From Verrucomicrobiota bacterium (GTDB lineage Bacteria > Verrucomicrobiota > Verrucomicrobiia > Verrucomicrobiales > Verrucomicrobiaceae): a stretch of 8,605 bases of DNA. A program made the position numbers and the translations under genes. Where the stretch lies: NCBI GenBank assembly GCA_009885275.1, contig VFKY01000005.1, positions 1 through 8,605 of the forward strand. The letters run 5' to 3'. Below, in pieces: positions 1 to 7,023 of this stretch (positions are counted from its first letter, which is position 1; the number at the start of each line of letters is the position of its first letter). The notes below the pieces were generated by a model. That model was not told the origin of the DNA. It did not search any database and saw nothing but the letters and a program-made list of their open reading frames with translations.

Positions 1-1319
1 CCCGATTGATACTGAGGCAACCCCCGCACGCTAAAAATAATTCCAATCCCAAAAATTAGTATCACGGTTGCAATGCCAGCTAAGCGATGATTTACGGGAA
101 ATACTGATGTCGTAACGCGTTCCCGGTGGACCTGATTTTTCTTTGCGACAATGATTGGCACAAGACCAAGCATGACTACTAATCCGACAATAACGCCAAT
201 AGCAACGAGTACCCCAAGATCGGCGAGGCCGGGTAATCCACAGAACGACAGTGAAAGAAACACGGCTGAGGTTGTGCTCGCCCCAGCAATAATCCCAGGC
301 ATCGCCCGACGTCTTAACTCCACGGTTTTCAAGTGTGGCTCATCCATAGAATCTTGAAGGATAAGTACGGCGTAATCGACCACGATACCCAAGACAATGG
401 CCGCGAATCCAAAGCTCATGATGGATACTCTACCCAGTAACAAGCCGGATAATGCCAATGTCAGCAAAAGGATAAGCGCCAGAAGTAACTGAATCCAAAA
501 CATCGGTTTCAGACGTCGAAACATTATCCAGAACAATATCGTAATGAGTATTTCCGTGATACCTATCGTGCTTCTCATGTCACGCTCTATACCTGCTCCT
601 GTTTCTGCGAGAAATGCGGGTTCACCAGTGAAATGGAATATCACATCCTTCCTGTTGGCATTCTCAGAGCGCCATAATTCAATTTCAGATCGAATCTGAG
701 ACAACCATACCCCGGCTTCCTTGTAGCCCGTAATTTTTTTACTGGGCGCGACGAACATGAGCCGGAAAGTTCCGTCTGCTGATGCGACATCAAATCCAGA
801 ATCCTGCATGGATCCCAATGCATCTGAATCAAGACACTCCAGTAAACCAAGGGGATCGTATGACCAACGTTGTACGACCGCTGGATCAGGTGATGAAGCT
901 AGTATATCGATGACTCGATTCAAGTGCGCCGTGATTTGTCCCTTGTCGAGATTCTGGCGCAGTAATGAAATTTTATCGGGTGCAGCATTCATCACGGCCC
1001 ACGCTAAAAGAGCCCCAGCAGAGTCCGCATTTTCTAATGTGCCTGATGACTGGACCTCACGAACAAATGACAATTTCTTTAAGCGTTCACTGAGCGAAGC
1101 AACCGAAGTTTGCGCGATGGTTGAATCCGGTGCTTCCAGTCCGATCAGTAATTCATCCCCGCCCGTAAAGGCATCCCGTAAATGCCGCAACCCTTGCACC
1201 TCAGGCCATGATGTAGGCAGGGTTGTAAGGATATCAGCATCCAAGCGCAATCGATTGAGTCCAACCACCACGAGTGCGGCGAAAATCACAAACAAGATGA
1301 TACTCCTGAACCTAGACAT
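1..1319 (-). CDS. RND/MMPL-family exporter, N-terminal half (cut by left edge)
   Basis: The minus strand is open for 439 codons from the ATG at 1319 to the window edge; a TGA codon immediately upstream in the same frame fixes this as the first possible start. The visible part has the layout of half an RND transporter: TM1 at about residues 6-21, a large periplasmic loop (about 23-248), then TM2 (251-267), TM3 (273-295), TM4 (299-322), TM5 (341-360), TM6 (366-392) and the beginning of a second repeat with TM7 (413-430). TM4 contains GIVVDYAVLIL, with the acidic residue D315 typical of the VDY/GVD segment in MMPL-type predicted exporters of the HpnN/YdfJ kind. The family moves lipids or lipid-like products to the outer membrane using the proton gradient. 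Here the substrate is inferred from the divergent chorismatase: an aryl polyene or similar pigment lipid. About half of the protein should lie to the left of the window. Confidence 0.88.
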   Translation of the reverse strand, partial: MSRFRSIILFVIFAALVVVGLNRLRLDADILTTLPTSWPEVQGLRHLRDAFTGGDELLIGLEAPDSTIAQTSVASLSERLKKLSFVREVQSSGTLENADSAGALLAWAVMNAAPDKISLLRQNLDKGQITAHLNRVIDILASSPDPAVVQRWSYDPLGLLECLDSDALGSMQDSGFDVASADGTFRLMFVAPSKKITGYKEAGVWLSQIRSEIELWRSENANRKDVIFHFTGEPAFLAETGAGIERDMRSTIGITEILITILFWIMFRRLKPMFWIQLLLALILLLTLALSGLLLGRVSIMSFGFAAIVLGIVVDYAVLILQDSMDEPHLKTVELRRRAMPGIIAGASTTSAVFLSLSFCGLPGLADLGVLVAIGVIVGLVVMLGLVPIIVAKKNQVHRERVTTSVFPVNHRLAGIATVILIFGIGIIFSVRGLPQYQS

Positions 1320-1325
1320 TCATGA

Positions 1326-1354
1326 ACCATAGACAGCGATATGAAGTCGTACAA
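1326..1354 (-). promoter_or_regulatory. Candidate promoter of the exporter gene
   Basis: On the minus strand, TTGTAC (1354-1349) and TATGGT (1331-1326) are separated by exactly 17 bases. They match the -35 and -10 consensus at 3/6 and 4/6 positions. The -10 element ends 6 bases before the ATG at 1319, so a transcript would start at or next to the start codon. The match is weak and rests on position as much as on sequence. Confidence 0.28.
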
Positions 1355-1369
1355 CCTTCCAAGCAAAAT

Positions 1370-1399
1370 TTGACTAACCCGACAGGCACAAGCTATATC
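1370..1399 (+). promoter_or_regulatory. Candidate promoter of the chorismatase gene
   Basis: TTGACT (1370-1375, 5/6 to the -35 consensus) is followed after 18 bases by TATATC (1394-1399, 4/6 to the -10 consensus). The predicted transcription start falls on or next to the ATG at 1405, which would give a leaderless or nearly leaderless message. It lies back to back with the exporter promoter candidate in the 85-base divergent spacer, so the two genes could be co-regulated. Confidence 0.4.
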
Positions 1400-1404
1400 A
1401 ATGC

Positions 1405-2385
1405 ATGCCTTTGACCACGCCCGCTATAGCTGACGAGCCAAAATTCAAAATTCTATTTGGTGCCACAGCACTACAATTGTCAGCAACCTCTAACTCCTGC
1501 TCCCTGCATCTCCCAATGCCCGTTTTGCATGGGCGACTTCAAGAGTCCTGGCACTGCCGAGAAGGCAATCCTGTCTGGGAAAACGAAATGCTTTTAATGG
1601 AATCAGGCAACCAGTTGTTTGGCGCCATTATCATCCACACTCCGGAAAGACTGGAAAAGACGATTAACGCTGTGTACTCCCAAGTTTTGCAAGCCTGCTC
1701 TCTGAGACAAATGCATCTACACCGTGTTTGGAACTATGTTCCACGTATTAATGAAAGTGATCATGAACTTGAGCGCTACCGCCAGTTTAATATCGGACGC
1801 TGGATGGCTTTCGAAAATCATTTCGGACGAGACCTCAGGGCACATATGCCTGCGGCATCAGCCGTAGGAGTTACCGGTGATCATGCCATCATATTTTTCA
1901 TCGCTGGGAAAACAATGCCCGTTTACCTTGAAAACCCATCGCAAGTGCCTGCTTACCACTATCCCAATGAGTATGGCCCCAAACCACCCAGTTTTGCACG
2001 CGGACTATTGGTCCAAGACCCCAATGTATTGATTGGTTACCTAAGTGGCACTGCCAGCATCGAAGGACATCAGAGCATTGGTGAGGGTGACTGGCACAGA
2101 CAGTTCCGCACAACCATTCACAATATGGAAATTATGATGGAACGCATGGGCATGACCGAAGCCTTGCGCGGTAAATCACATGCGGCAAAAGCCGGTATTC
2201 AGATACGTGATTTCAAATGCTATCTGCGGCATCCTGAGGCCGCCCCAATGATTCAAGAATGGCTCATGGAGGAGTTCGATATCCATGAATCCCAGATTAC
2301 CCTCCTTCAAGCTGATATCTGCCGCGCTGAGCTGGATATAGAAATTGAGGCTATTTTGACAAAATGTTCCAAATATACAGGCTAA
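1405..2385 (+). CDS. Chorismatase (FkbO/Hyg5/XanB2 family), probable hydroxybenzoate synthase
   Basis: This 326-residue protein belongs to the chorismatases, cytosolic enzymes that hydrolyse chorismate to pyruvate plus a cyclohexadiene diol or 3-/4-hydroxybenzoate; databases often label them pteridine-dependent deoxygenase-like. Family landmarks in order are RVWNYVPRINE (107-117), ERYRQFNIGR (123-132), PAASAVG (149-155), ENPSQVPAYHYP (176-187), PPSFARG (194-200), SGTASIEGH (214-222) and a C-terminal segment with C306 and E313. The 7-residue spacing of C306 and E313 agrees with the Cys and catalytic Glu I recall from Hyg5 (C327/E334), which favours a 3-hydroxybenzoate-forming type over the FkbO diol-forming type. 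The ATG at 1405 is the first start after an in-frame stop at 1375, and the length is near that of the family. The ATG at 1401 is in another frame and soon hits a stop. It is divergent from an MMPL exporter, which suggests supply of the aryl starter unit for an aryl polyene pigment. Family is confident; exact product and pathway are inference. Confidence 0.86.
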   Translation: MPLTTPAIADEPKFKILFGATALQLSATSNSCSLHLPMPVLHGRLQESWHCREGNPVWENEMLLMESGNQLFGAIIIHTPERLEKTINAVYSQVLQACSLRQMHLHRVWNYVPRINESDHELERYRQFNIGRWMAFENHFGRDLRAHMPAASAVGVTGDHAIIFFIAGKTMPVYLENPSQVPAYHYPNEYGPKPPSFARGLLVQDPNVLIGYLSGTASIEGHQSIGEGDWHRQFRTTIHNMEIMMERMGMTEALRGKSHAAKAGIQIRDFKCYLRHPEAAPMIQEWLMEEFDIHESQITLLQADICRAELDIEIEAILTKCSKYTG

Positions 2386-2485
2386 ACACGTCCTGTTTGG
2401 CTAAAAAAATCGCATTCAACCCAAAACGTCTTGCCCAGCAAGCCACTATCCCCTTAATCTACTTAAGTCTCAGGTAATTAAGCGC

Positions 2486-3220
2486 GTGGTGTATTATTCA
2501 AAGAACAAAAAAATGATCTGGCTGCTCTACAAATGGAGCATCTGTGGCTTTATCTGTGCATTTCTTACCATTCTGACAAATCACACCACTGCAGCGCAGG
2601 TACCTCAGGCTGATTTGAGCTTAATAAAGACTCAATTGCGCAAAGACTTATTACAAGCTCTTCTCCCCGAGAAAAAACAGCACCGCGATGCCTTGTTGGC
2701 ACTCGAACAGAAATACGCTGCCGCCACAAACTATACAGGTGCGATCCGAGCTCGTGATGAAAGATTTGCCTTAGAAAAAGAAATCGCTTCGATTGAGAAA
2801 GAGATTCCCATTCTAAACTCAATGGCCATCGCCTTAACGAGTCGTAATGCCCCCGATCGATTAGAGATGCGCTTGTCTGAAGCTACCATTCGTGGAGTTC
2901 AACTTGATGCCAAAGACAACTTTTTAAGCGGTTGGGAAAAAGATCAGGCATCCGCCACATGGAAACTTCCTGACCTTCCTGCTGGCGGATATGAAATCAT
3001 ACTTCGCTATACCGCAGAGAGCGGTAGTGTTCAAATCAAGGAGAGTTATTATTCACTCAAGGGTAAACTCACCGCTACCAAAGAAGGACCTATTGAGAGT
3101 AAAATTGGCACCCTTAAAATTAAAGACGGAAGAGGAGTGATTACATTAACCTCAGATAACCCGCAACAAAGTGGCAGCTTACGCGTTTACTCACTAGTAC
3201 TCGTTCCCGCCATTCGCTAA
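2486..3220 (+). CDS. Secreted protein of unknown function: helical segment plus CBM-like beta domain (first of three)
   Basis: I do not recognise a named family. The 244-residue protein starts at a GTG with a basic stretch (KNKK), then a hydrophobic segment at about 15-30 and a probable signal-peptidase site near TTAA (34-37), so it should be exported. Residues 46-110 are charged and helical with heptad-like spacing. Residues about 125-242 look like a beta-sandwich, with A157-x-W159 followed by LPAGGYEI (164-171) and a closing strand LRVYSLVLVP (232-241), a pattern seen in carbohydrate-binding modules of the CBM6/35 type. The same helical unit and W/GxY motif recur in the next two genes. An ATG at 2513 (M10) is an alternative start that would still leave a signal peptide; TATTAT at 2492-2497 resembles a -10 element and could serve it. 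The 100 bases before the gene show no clear terminator. Ligand binding is only an inference from fold style. Confidence 0.72.
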   Translation: MVYYSKNKKMIWLLYKWSICGFICAFLTILTNHTTAAQVPQADLSLIKTQLRKDLLQALLPEKKQHRDALLALEQKYAAATNYTGAIRARDERFALEKEIASIEKEIPILNSMAIALTSRNAPDRLEMRLSEATIRGVQLDAKDNFLSGWEKDQASATWKLPDLPAGGYEIILRYTAESGSVQIKESYYSLKGKLTATKEGPIESKIGTLKIKDGRGVITLTSDNPQQSGSLRVYSLVLVPAIR

Positions 3221-3243
3221 AGCCCCTCCCCTGAAAAATCCCG

Positions 3244-4803
3244 GTGAAACTCTTGGCCACATTTTCCTACGGTATGATTTGCATGCTCGCAGCGACATCA
3301 AATGCGCAGAATGCGGTTGCCGTAAATAGCTCAATCAAAGAACCTGACGAGCTAACCCAAATGCGTAAGAGTTTTGCCACTCGTGCATTGCAAAGCGCCA
3401 ACACACTTGCTGAACAGTATTCAACGGCATTAATCACCGTCATGAAGGAGACAGGTGGATCAGGAGATTATGAACAAGCTTCTGCTGCTCAAAAAAAGCA
3501 CGAAGAACTTGCTGGGCTTTACAGTAGAATTTTAAATGCAAATAAATTATCCAATATCATTATTCTCAAACCTTCTGATGCGCGTGTCAGCGGTGGTGTT
3601 AATTATGATCGAAACATAGGGGCATTGGTGAACTGGAAAAACGTTGGGGCAGCAGCTAATTGGGATGTCACTAAAATTATTGCAGGTAACTATGACATCA
3701 GTGTCATCTACTCCGTGGCAGACTATGGAGAGACACTGACCCGCAACGCCACGGTACTAAGTCGCATTGACCCTGCGACAGGAGGACAGTTTGAGTTTTA
3801 CGAGGACACCAATCTAGCCGCAGCACCTGTAAAACATACACTTGGACAAGTAAGCAGCACCGAAGGCTGGGATAGGTTTGTCTCCATGAATTTACCGCCC
3901 ATCCAATTATCCCGTAGCAGTGCTCGTTTTGTCATAAAAGTCACACAAACTCGAGGTGAAGGTGGCGTCATGTACCTCAAAGAAATTCGGTTGACCCCAA
4001 CGAAACCAGCAAATTCCGAACAAAGCACTCCATCAGACCCTGCCGTGGTTGATGGTGAAGCTCCCAAAGATGATCTTAATAAAATCAAAGTTGCTTATCA
4101 AACACGAGTGAAAGATGTGGTTTCACCAGTGCTCACCGCCTATACGAACAAACTTAAATCCCTTGTCAGCATTGCAGATGCCAAAAAAGATGTGGAACTC
4201 ACCGAAAGTGTAAACACAGAAATTACCCGCACTCAATATCTGTTAGAAAATCCTGAGACAGCAGTTAGCATCATTGCAAAAGCATCTAACAACACGCAAT
4301 CCTGGGGGATTGAAGAATGGAAGAATGTTCTTTATAAGCCCAGTCCTAAGAACGGTGGGGATCGCTTTCTAGTGACGTATGATGGTCGCGATATCCCAGT
4401 GAAACTGATCTCGGTAACCGCTCCCTACACCACTGAAAACATCAAGGAACACGCCCACTACTTTGGCATCTCAGAAGAAGACACGATCACACTGGCCAAC
4501 AGAAGTAAGGATTTCACGGAAGCTTTCCTCCAAAGCAAACCTTTTCGAATTTACACCAAGGGCAAAATAGATGTCGATGGATTGCTACCCGTATATATAT
4601 ATCCCGATGGTGTGGGTGACTACGCGGGCGTTCTAGTCGATAATGGACTGGCAGCCATTACCTCCCTCAAGACAAAAAGTAATGATGGTAAGGCGGAGTA
4701 CAATATCATTGCCCTGAAAGAACGTGAAACAGAGGCAAAGGCTAGGCCAATACCTCCTGGCGCATGGGCCATGACTCTTGAGACACCCCCTGGAAAAAAA
4801 TAG
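3244..4803 (+). CDS. Secreted multidomain protein: two helical segments, CBM-like domain and degenerate SNase-like domain
   Basis: The 519-residue protein begins at a GTG 23 bases after the previous gene. A signal peptide covers about 1-21, with cleavage probably after TSNA. Next come a helical segment (36-98), a CBM-like beta domain (110-252) with A138-x-W140 and AGNYDI (147-152), a Pro/Ser-rich linker (252-275) and a second helical segment (278-338) with PVLTAY (295-300). The C-terminal domain (about 352-475) aligns without gaps over two blocks with staphylococcal nuclease: G372-D373 starts the first block, VKLISVTAPY (386-395) occupies the place of the nuclease FRLLLVDTPE, and YIYPDG plus VDNGLA (451-456, 465-470) match YIYADG and VRQGLA. 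By this alignment D21 is kept as D373, while R35, D40, E43 and R87 become K387, T392, Y395 and L447. Nuclease activity is therefore unlikely; a structural or binding role is inferred. The gene ends in an A7 run just before TAG, two bases from the next ATG. Confidence 0.78.
   Translation: MKLLATFSYGMICMLAATSNAQNAVAVNSSIKEPDELTQMRKSFATRALQSANTLAEQYSTALITVMKETGGSGDYEQASAAQKKHEELAGLYSRILNANKLSNIIILKPSDARVSGGVNYDRNIGALVNWKNVGAAANWDVTKIIAGNYDISVIYSVADYGETLTRNATVLSRIDPATGGQFEFYEDTNLAAAPVKHTLGQVSSTEGWDRFVSMNLPPIQLSRSSARFVIKVTQTRGEGGVMYLKEIRLTPTKPANSEQSTPSDPAVVDGEAPKDDLNKIKVAYQTRVKDVVSPVLTAYTNKLKSLVSIADAKKDVELTESVNTEITRTQYLLENPETAVSIIAKASNNTQSWGIEEWKNVLYKPSPKNGGDRFLVTYDGRDIPVKLISVTAPYTTENIKEHAHYFGISEEDTITLANRSKDFTEAFLQSKPFRIYTKGKIDVDGLLPVYIYPDGVGDYAGVLVDNGLAAITSLKTKSNDGKAEYNIIALKERETEAKARPIPPGAWAMTLETPPGKK
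4794..4800 (+). other. A7 run in slippery-heptamer phase at the end of the SNase-like gene
   Basis: The last sense codons read GGA AAA AAA TAG, so the seven A residues sit as A_AAA_AAA, the phase required for tandem -1 slippage. A -1 slip would read ATA GCC and then the ATG of the next gene at 4806, bypassing the TAG. Whether slippage occurs is unknown, and no strong downstream stem-loop is obvious by eye. The run could instead mark simple stop-start coupling. Confidence 0.35.
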
Positions 4804-4805
4804 CC

Positions 4806-5588
4806 ATGCCACTCTCGCGCCTGTCTTCTATCTCTCTTTGCCTGCTTCTAATAATGGAAGCATTTAATGCTTTCGCCCAAACACCGGCACCGGCACCAGC
4901 ACCGACACCGGCACCGGCACCGGCAGCCACAAGATTAGAGCAACTCGATAGTACATATCTCTTCAATTTGCGTAAATTCCATGGTCCTGTATTGCTCGAC
5001 TACCAACACGAACTTGAACGGCTAAAACAACAATTGATCGCGCGCAATCGTCCTGATGACGCCAAATATGTGGATGCAGAGATTGAGTATGTTAAAACTC
5101 TCAGCACCACGACTGGAATTCTACCTTACACCTCACTGATCCCACCTCCTCCTGCACCACTAGATGCAGCGACCTTAGATCCGAGACCTCGACAAAAGAT
5201 TATACCGGAAGCAGCGCTTAGCTTAAATGCTATAGAAGTCAGCAAAAGCAGTTTCCCCATGAACGACAAGAGTCAGGGACTCCCGATGGGTTCTGCTGAG
5301 TGGATAGTTAAAAGTTTACCAGTTGGTAATTACGATGTTGTGATGCTTTTTTCATGTAAAACACTTGAGAAACCCGAGGTGATTTCATTACAATTTGCTG
5401 GAAAAGAATTCAAAGCTCCCGTGCCAATAGAACGCGCTACTGGTTCAGATACCGACTTTAGACCTTATAGAATTGCAAAAATCGTTATCGACCAAGCGGT
5501 CTCTGATGGGACATTTTCCATCCAAGGTGAAACGCCAACCACACCTCACATTTCCATCCGCAGCATCTTTTTTATAAGAAGAGAATAA
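4806..5588 (+). CDS. Secreted protein of unknown function: Pro-Ala linker, helical segment and CBM-like beta domain (third of three)
   Basis: This 260-residue protein starts two bases after the stop of the preceding gene, so translational coupling is likely. A signal peptide covers about 1-24 (hydrophobic core 9-20, cleavage near AFA/Q). A Pro-Ala spacer (26-41) follows, then a charged helical segment (44-100) containing GPVLLDYQHEL (60-70), which closely resembles the second helical segment of the upstream protein. A proline-rich hinge (112-130) leads to a beta domain (133-258) with A164-x-W166, LPVGNYDV (171-178) and a closing strand ISIRSIFFI (249-257). I know no named family for it. The shared modules, spacing and strand argue that the three genes form one operon and arose by duplication and rearrangement. 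The gene converges on the SpmA-SpmB fusion with only seven bases between stop codons. Confidence 0.75.
   Translation: MPLSRLSSISLCLLLIMEAFNAFAQTPAPAPAPTPAPAPAATRLEQLDSTYLFNLRKFHGPVLLDYQHELERLKQQLIARNRPDDAKYVDAEIEYVKTLSTTTGILPYTSLIPPPPAPLDAATLDPRPRQKIIPEAALSLNAIEVSKSSFPMNDKSQGLPMGSAEWIVKSLPVGNYDVVMLFSCKTLEKPEVISLQFAGKEFKAPVPIERATGSDTDFRPYRIAKIVIDQAVSDGTFSIQGETPTTPHISIRSIFFIRRE
4883..4924 (+). repeat. Seven tandem copies of a hexamer (ACCGGC-type) encoding Pro-Ala
   Basis: Seven consecutive 6-base units follow ACCGGC, two of them variant (ACCAGC and ACCGAC). They encode the Pro-Ala spacer just after the signal peptide. A unit of 6 keeps the reading frame, so gain or loss of copies would alter linker length but would not switch the gene off. 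Confidence 0.9.
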
Positions 5589-5595
5589 GACTGCC

Positions 5596-7023
5596 TCAAG
5601 TAAACAAAAGCTTCCCCATCAGAAGTGCGGTGCCCATGCCCACGACATCGGCGATTAATCCCACCGCTACCGCGTGTCGACTCTTCCGTATAGCCACACT
5701 GCCAAAATATACAGCCAGCACATAGAAGGTGGTCTCGGTCGAACCATACATGGTGGCTGCCGTGTAGCGAAGGTAATCAGTTGAACTCGGATTAAGAATG
5801 ATTTCATTCAAAATCCCCGAGGAACCTGATCCACTTAATGGCCTCATGATTGCCAGAGGGAGTAATTCCACTGGCATCTGAATGATGTCGAGCAATGGAC
5901 GCAAGGCGTATTCCAAAAAGAGGATGGCACCCGAATCACGAAAAATGGTCAACCCTGTCAGCATGATTACCAAAAAAGGCATGATCCGCGTCGCCACACC
6001 AAACCCCTCCTTCGCACCTTCCACCATTTCTTCATAAACGGGCACGCCTAACGCCAGTCCCCATAGCACTGTAAGAAGTAACACCAGAGGTATGGCTAAA
6101 ACTGATATCTTCATCAATCCATCACGGATTAAATTAGGCTTTTTAATTTCCGAGGACTCAATCGCCACTACTGTTTCTGAAGTCTGATTCTTGATCTCGA
6201 CTTTTCTCTGCTCAGTCATCTGTTTCCTGCTAGCTGCAGTATCGAGTAAGGTCTGCAATCCAGTGCTTTTTAGAAAAGTTTCCCGGTGTTCTGGCGCAAA
6301 CTCGAACCATGCACCCATGGCAAACCCTAATGCAGCAAGGACAATCACCACTTTTCGAAACAAGGTAAGTCTAAACATTTTCGCCGAGGGCCCCTCGGAG
6401 ATAGAGGATGAATTCACTTCAACATCATCTGGCATTGACCTAAACATGGACATCCCTTGTAATAACTTCACGGCTAATATCGCCACCAATGTTGCACAAG
6501 TCGTAGCGATCAGAGTCGGGGCTATGACTGAATAGGGGTTCTTAATACCGCCTGCATTGAGGTAATTGATTGCGCCCATCGGAATCAGCGTGAACCCAGC
6601 TGTATTCATGGCCAAAAACATACACATAGCATTGCTCGCTGTTTGCTTGTTAGGATTCAACTCCTGCAAATGCCCCATCGCTTTGAGTCCCAGAGGCGTG
6701 GCACTGTTTCCCAACCCAAGCATGTTCGCCGCGATATTCATCGTCATCGCGCCCATTGCCGGATGGTTAAGCGGCACCTCTGGAAACAATCTCTTCAAGA
6801 TAGGAGACAACAACTTTGCAATGAATTCCATCAGGCCTGATTTCTCCATCACTCGTAATATCCCAAGCCAAAGCATCATCGTTCCAGCCAACGGTAAGGC
6901 AATATCCAAAACCACGGTTTTACAAACATCAAAAACAGAGCTCACTACAATACCTAGTCGACCGAAAACCGCTCCAGCGACAAGACCTGTGAGAAGAAGA
7001 AACGACCAGACGTAATTTAGCAT
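5596..7023 (-). CDS. SpmA-SpmB fusion, spore-maturation-type membrane protein with two Gate domains
   Basis: The protein joins the two spore maturation proteins that are usually separate, SpmA (about residues 1-190) and SpmB (about 300-475), both of the nucleoside-recognition Gate family of inner-membrane proteins. Diagnostic stretches are LGLGNSATPLG (102-112) in the SpmA half, and RPLSGSGSSG (394-403) and GSTETTFYVLAVYFGSV (427-443) in the SpmB half. Between the halves lie one or two membrane segments and a charged, Ser/Thr/Glu-rich stretch (about 245-295). I chose the ATG at 7023 because SpmA proteins start with an MLNYIW-like sequence, here MLNYVW; an upstream in-frame ATG at 7059 would add 12 basic residues. 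In Bacillus these proteins affect spore core dehydration, but homologues are widespread in non-sporulating bacteria, where the transported substrate is unknown. It converges with the secreted trio and is divergent from the MerR regulator. Confidence 0.9.
   Translation of the reverse strand: MLNYVWSFLLLTGLVAGAVFGRLGIVVSSVFDVCKTVVLDIALPLAGTMMLWLGILRVMEKSGLMEFIAKLLSPILKRLFPEVPLNHPAMGAMTMNIAANMLGLGNSATPLGLKAMGHLQELNPNKQTASNAMCMFLAMNTAGFTLIPMGAINYLNAGGIKNPYSVIAPTLIATTCATLVAILAVKLLQGMSMFRSMPDDVEVNSSSISEGPSAKMFRLTLFRKVVIVLAALGFAMGAWFEFAPEHRETFLKSTGLQTLLDTAASRKQMTEQRKVEIKNQTSETVVAIESSEIKKPNLIRDGLMKISVLAIPLVLLLTVLWGLALGVPVYEEMVEGAKEGFGVATRIMPFLVIMLTGLTIFRDSGAILFLEYALRPLLDIIQMPVELLPLAIMRPLSGSGSSGILNEIILNPSSTDYLRYTAATMYGSTETTFYVLAVYFGSVAIRKSRHAVAVGLIADVVGMGTALLMGKLLFT

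Noticed and set aside
757..1332. A 191-codon plus-strand open frame
   Set aside because: It is antisense to the exporter gene, whose minus-strand frame encodes clear transmembrane segments and a family motif. The plus-strand product is low in structure and has no recognisable family.
2370..2410. Possible terminator hairpin after the chorismatase (ACAGG paired with CCTGT, then an A run)
   Set aside because: The stem is only five base pairs with a 10-base loop, and what follows on the plus strand is an A run, not a T run.
4592..4602. Short TA run inside the SNase-like gene
   Set aside because: It is about five dinucleotides long and is explained by the coding of a conserved Tyr-Ile-Tyr strand.
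4297..4668. Active secreted nuclease
   Set aside because: The fold signature fits, but four of the five key residues of staphylococcal nuclease are replaced, so catalysis is not supported.
4883..4924. Phase-variable on/off switch at the hexamer array
   Set aside because: The repeat unit is a multiple of three, so slippage cannot shift the reading frame.
4742..4966. Minus-strand frame with a Gly-Ala-rich stretch
   Set aside because: The Gly-Ala run is only the antisense reading of the Pro-Ala hexamer array, and the frame overlaps two better supported genes.
5565..5598. Possible bidirectional terminator between the convergent genes
   Set aside because: Only a weak TCTT/AAGA pairing around TTTTAT is visible and just seven bases separate the stop codons, so I cannot support a terminator.
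6566..7015. A 149-codon plus-strand open frame opposite the SpmA half
   Set aside because: It is the complement of the strongly supported SpmA region and its hydrophobic stretches merely mirror the membrane helices.
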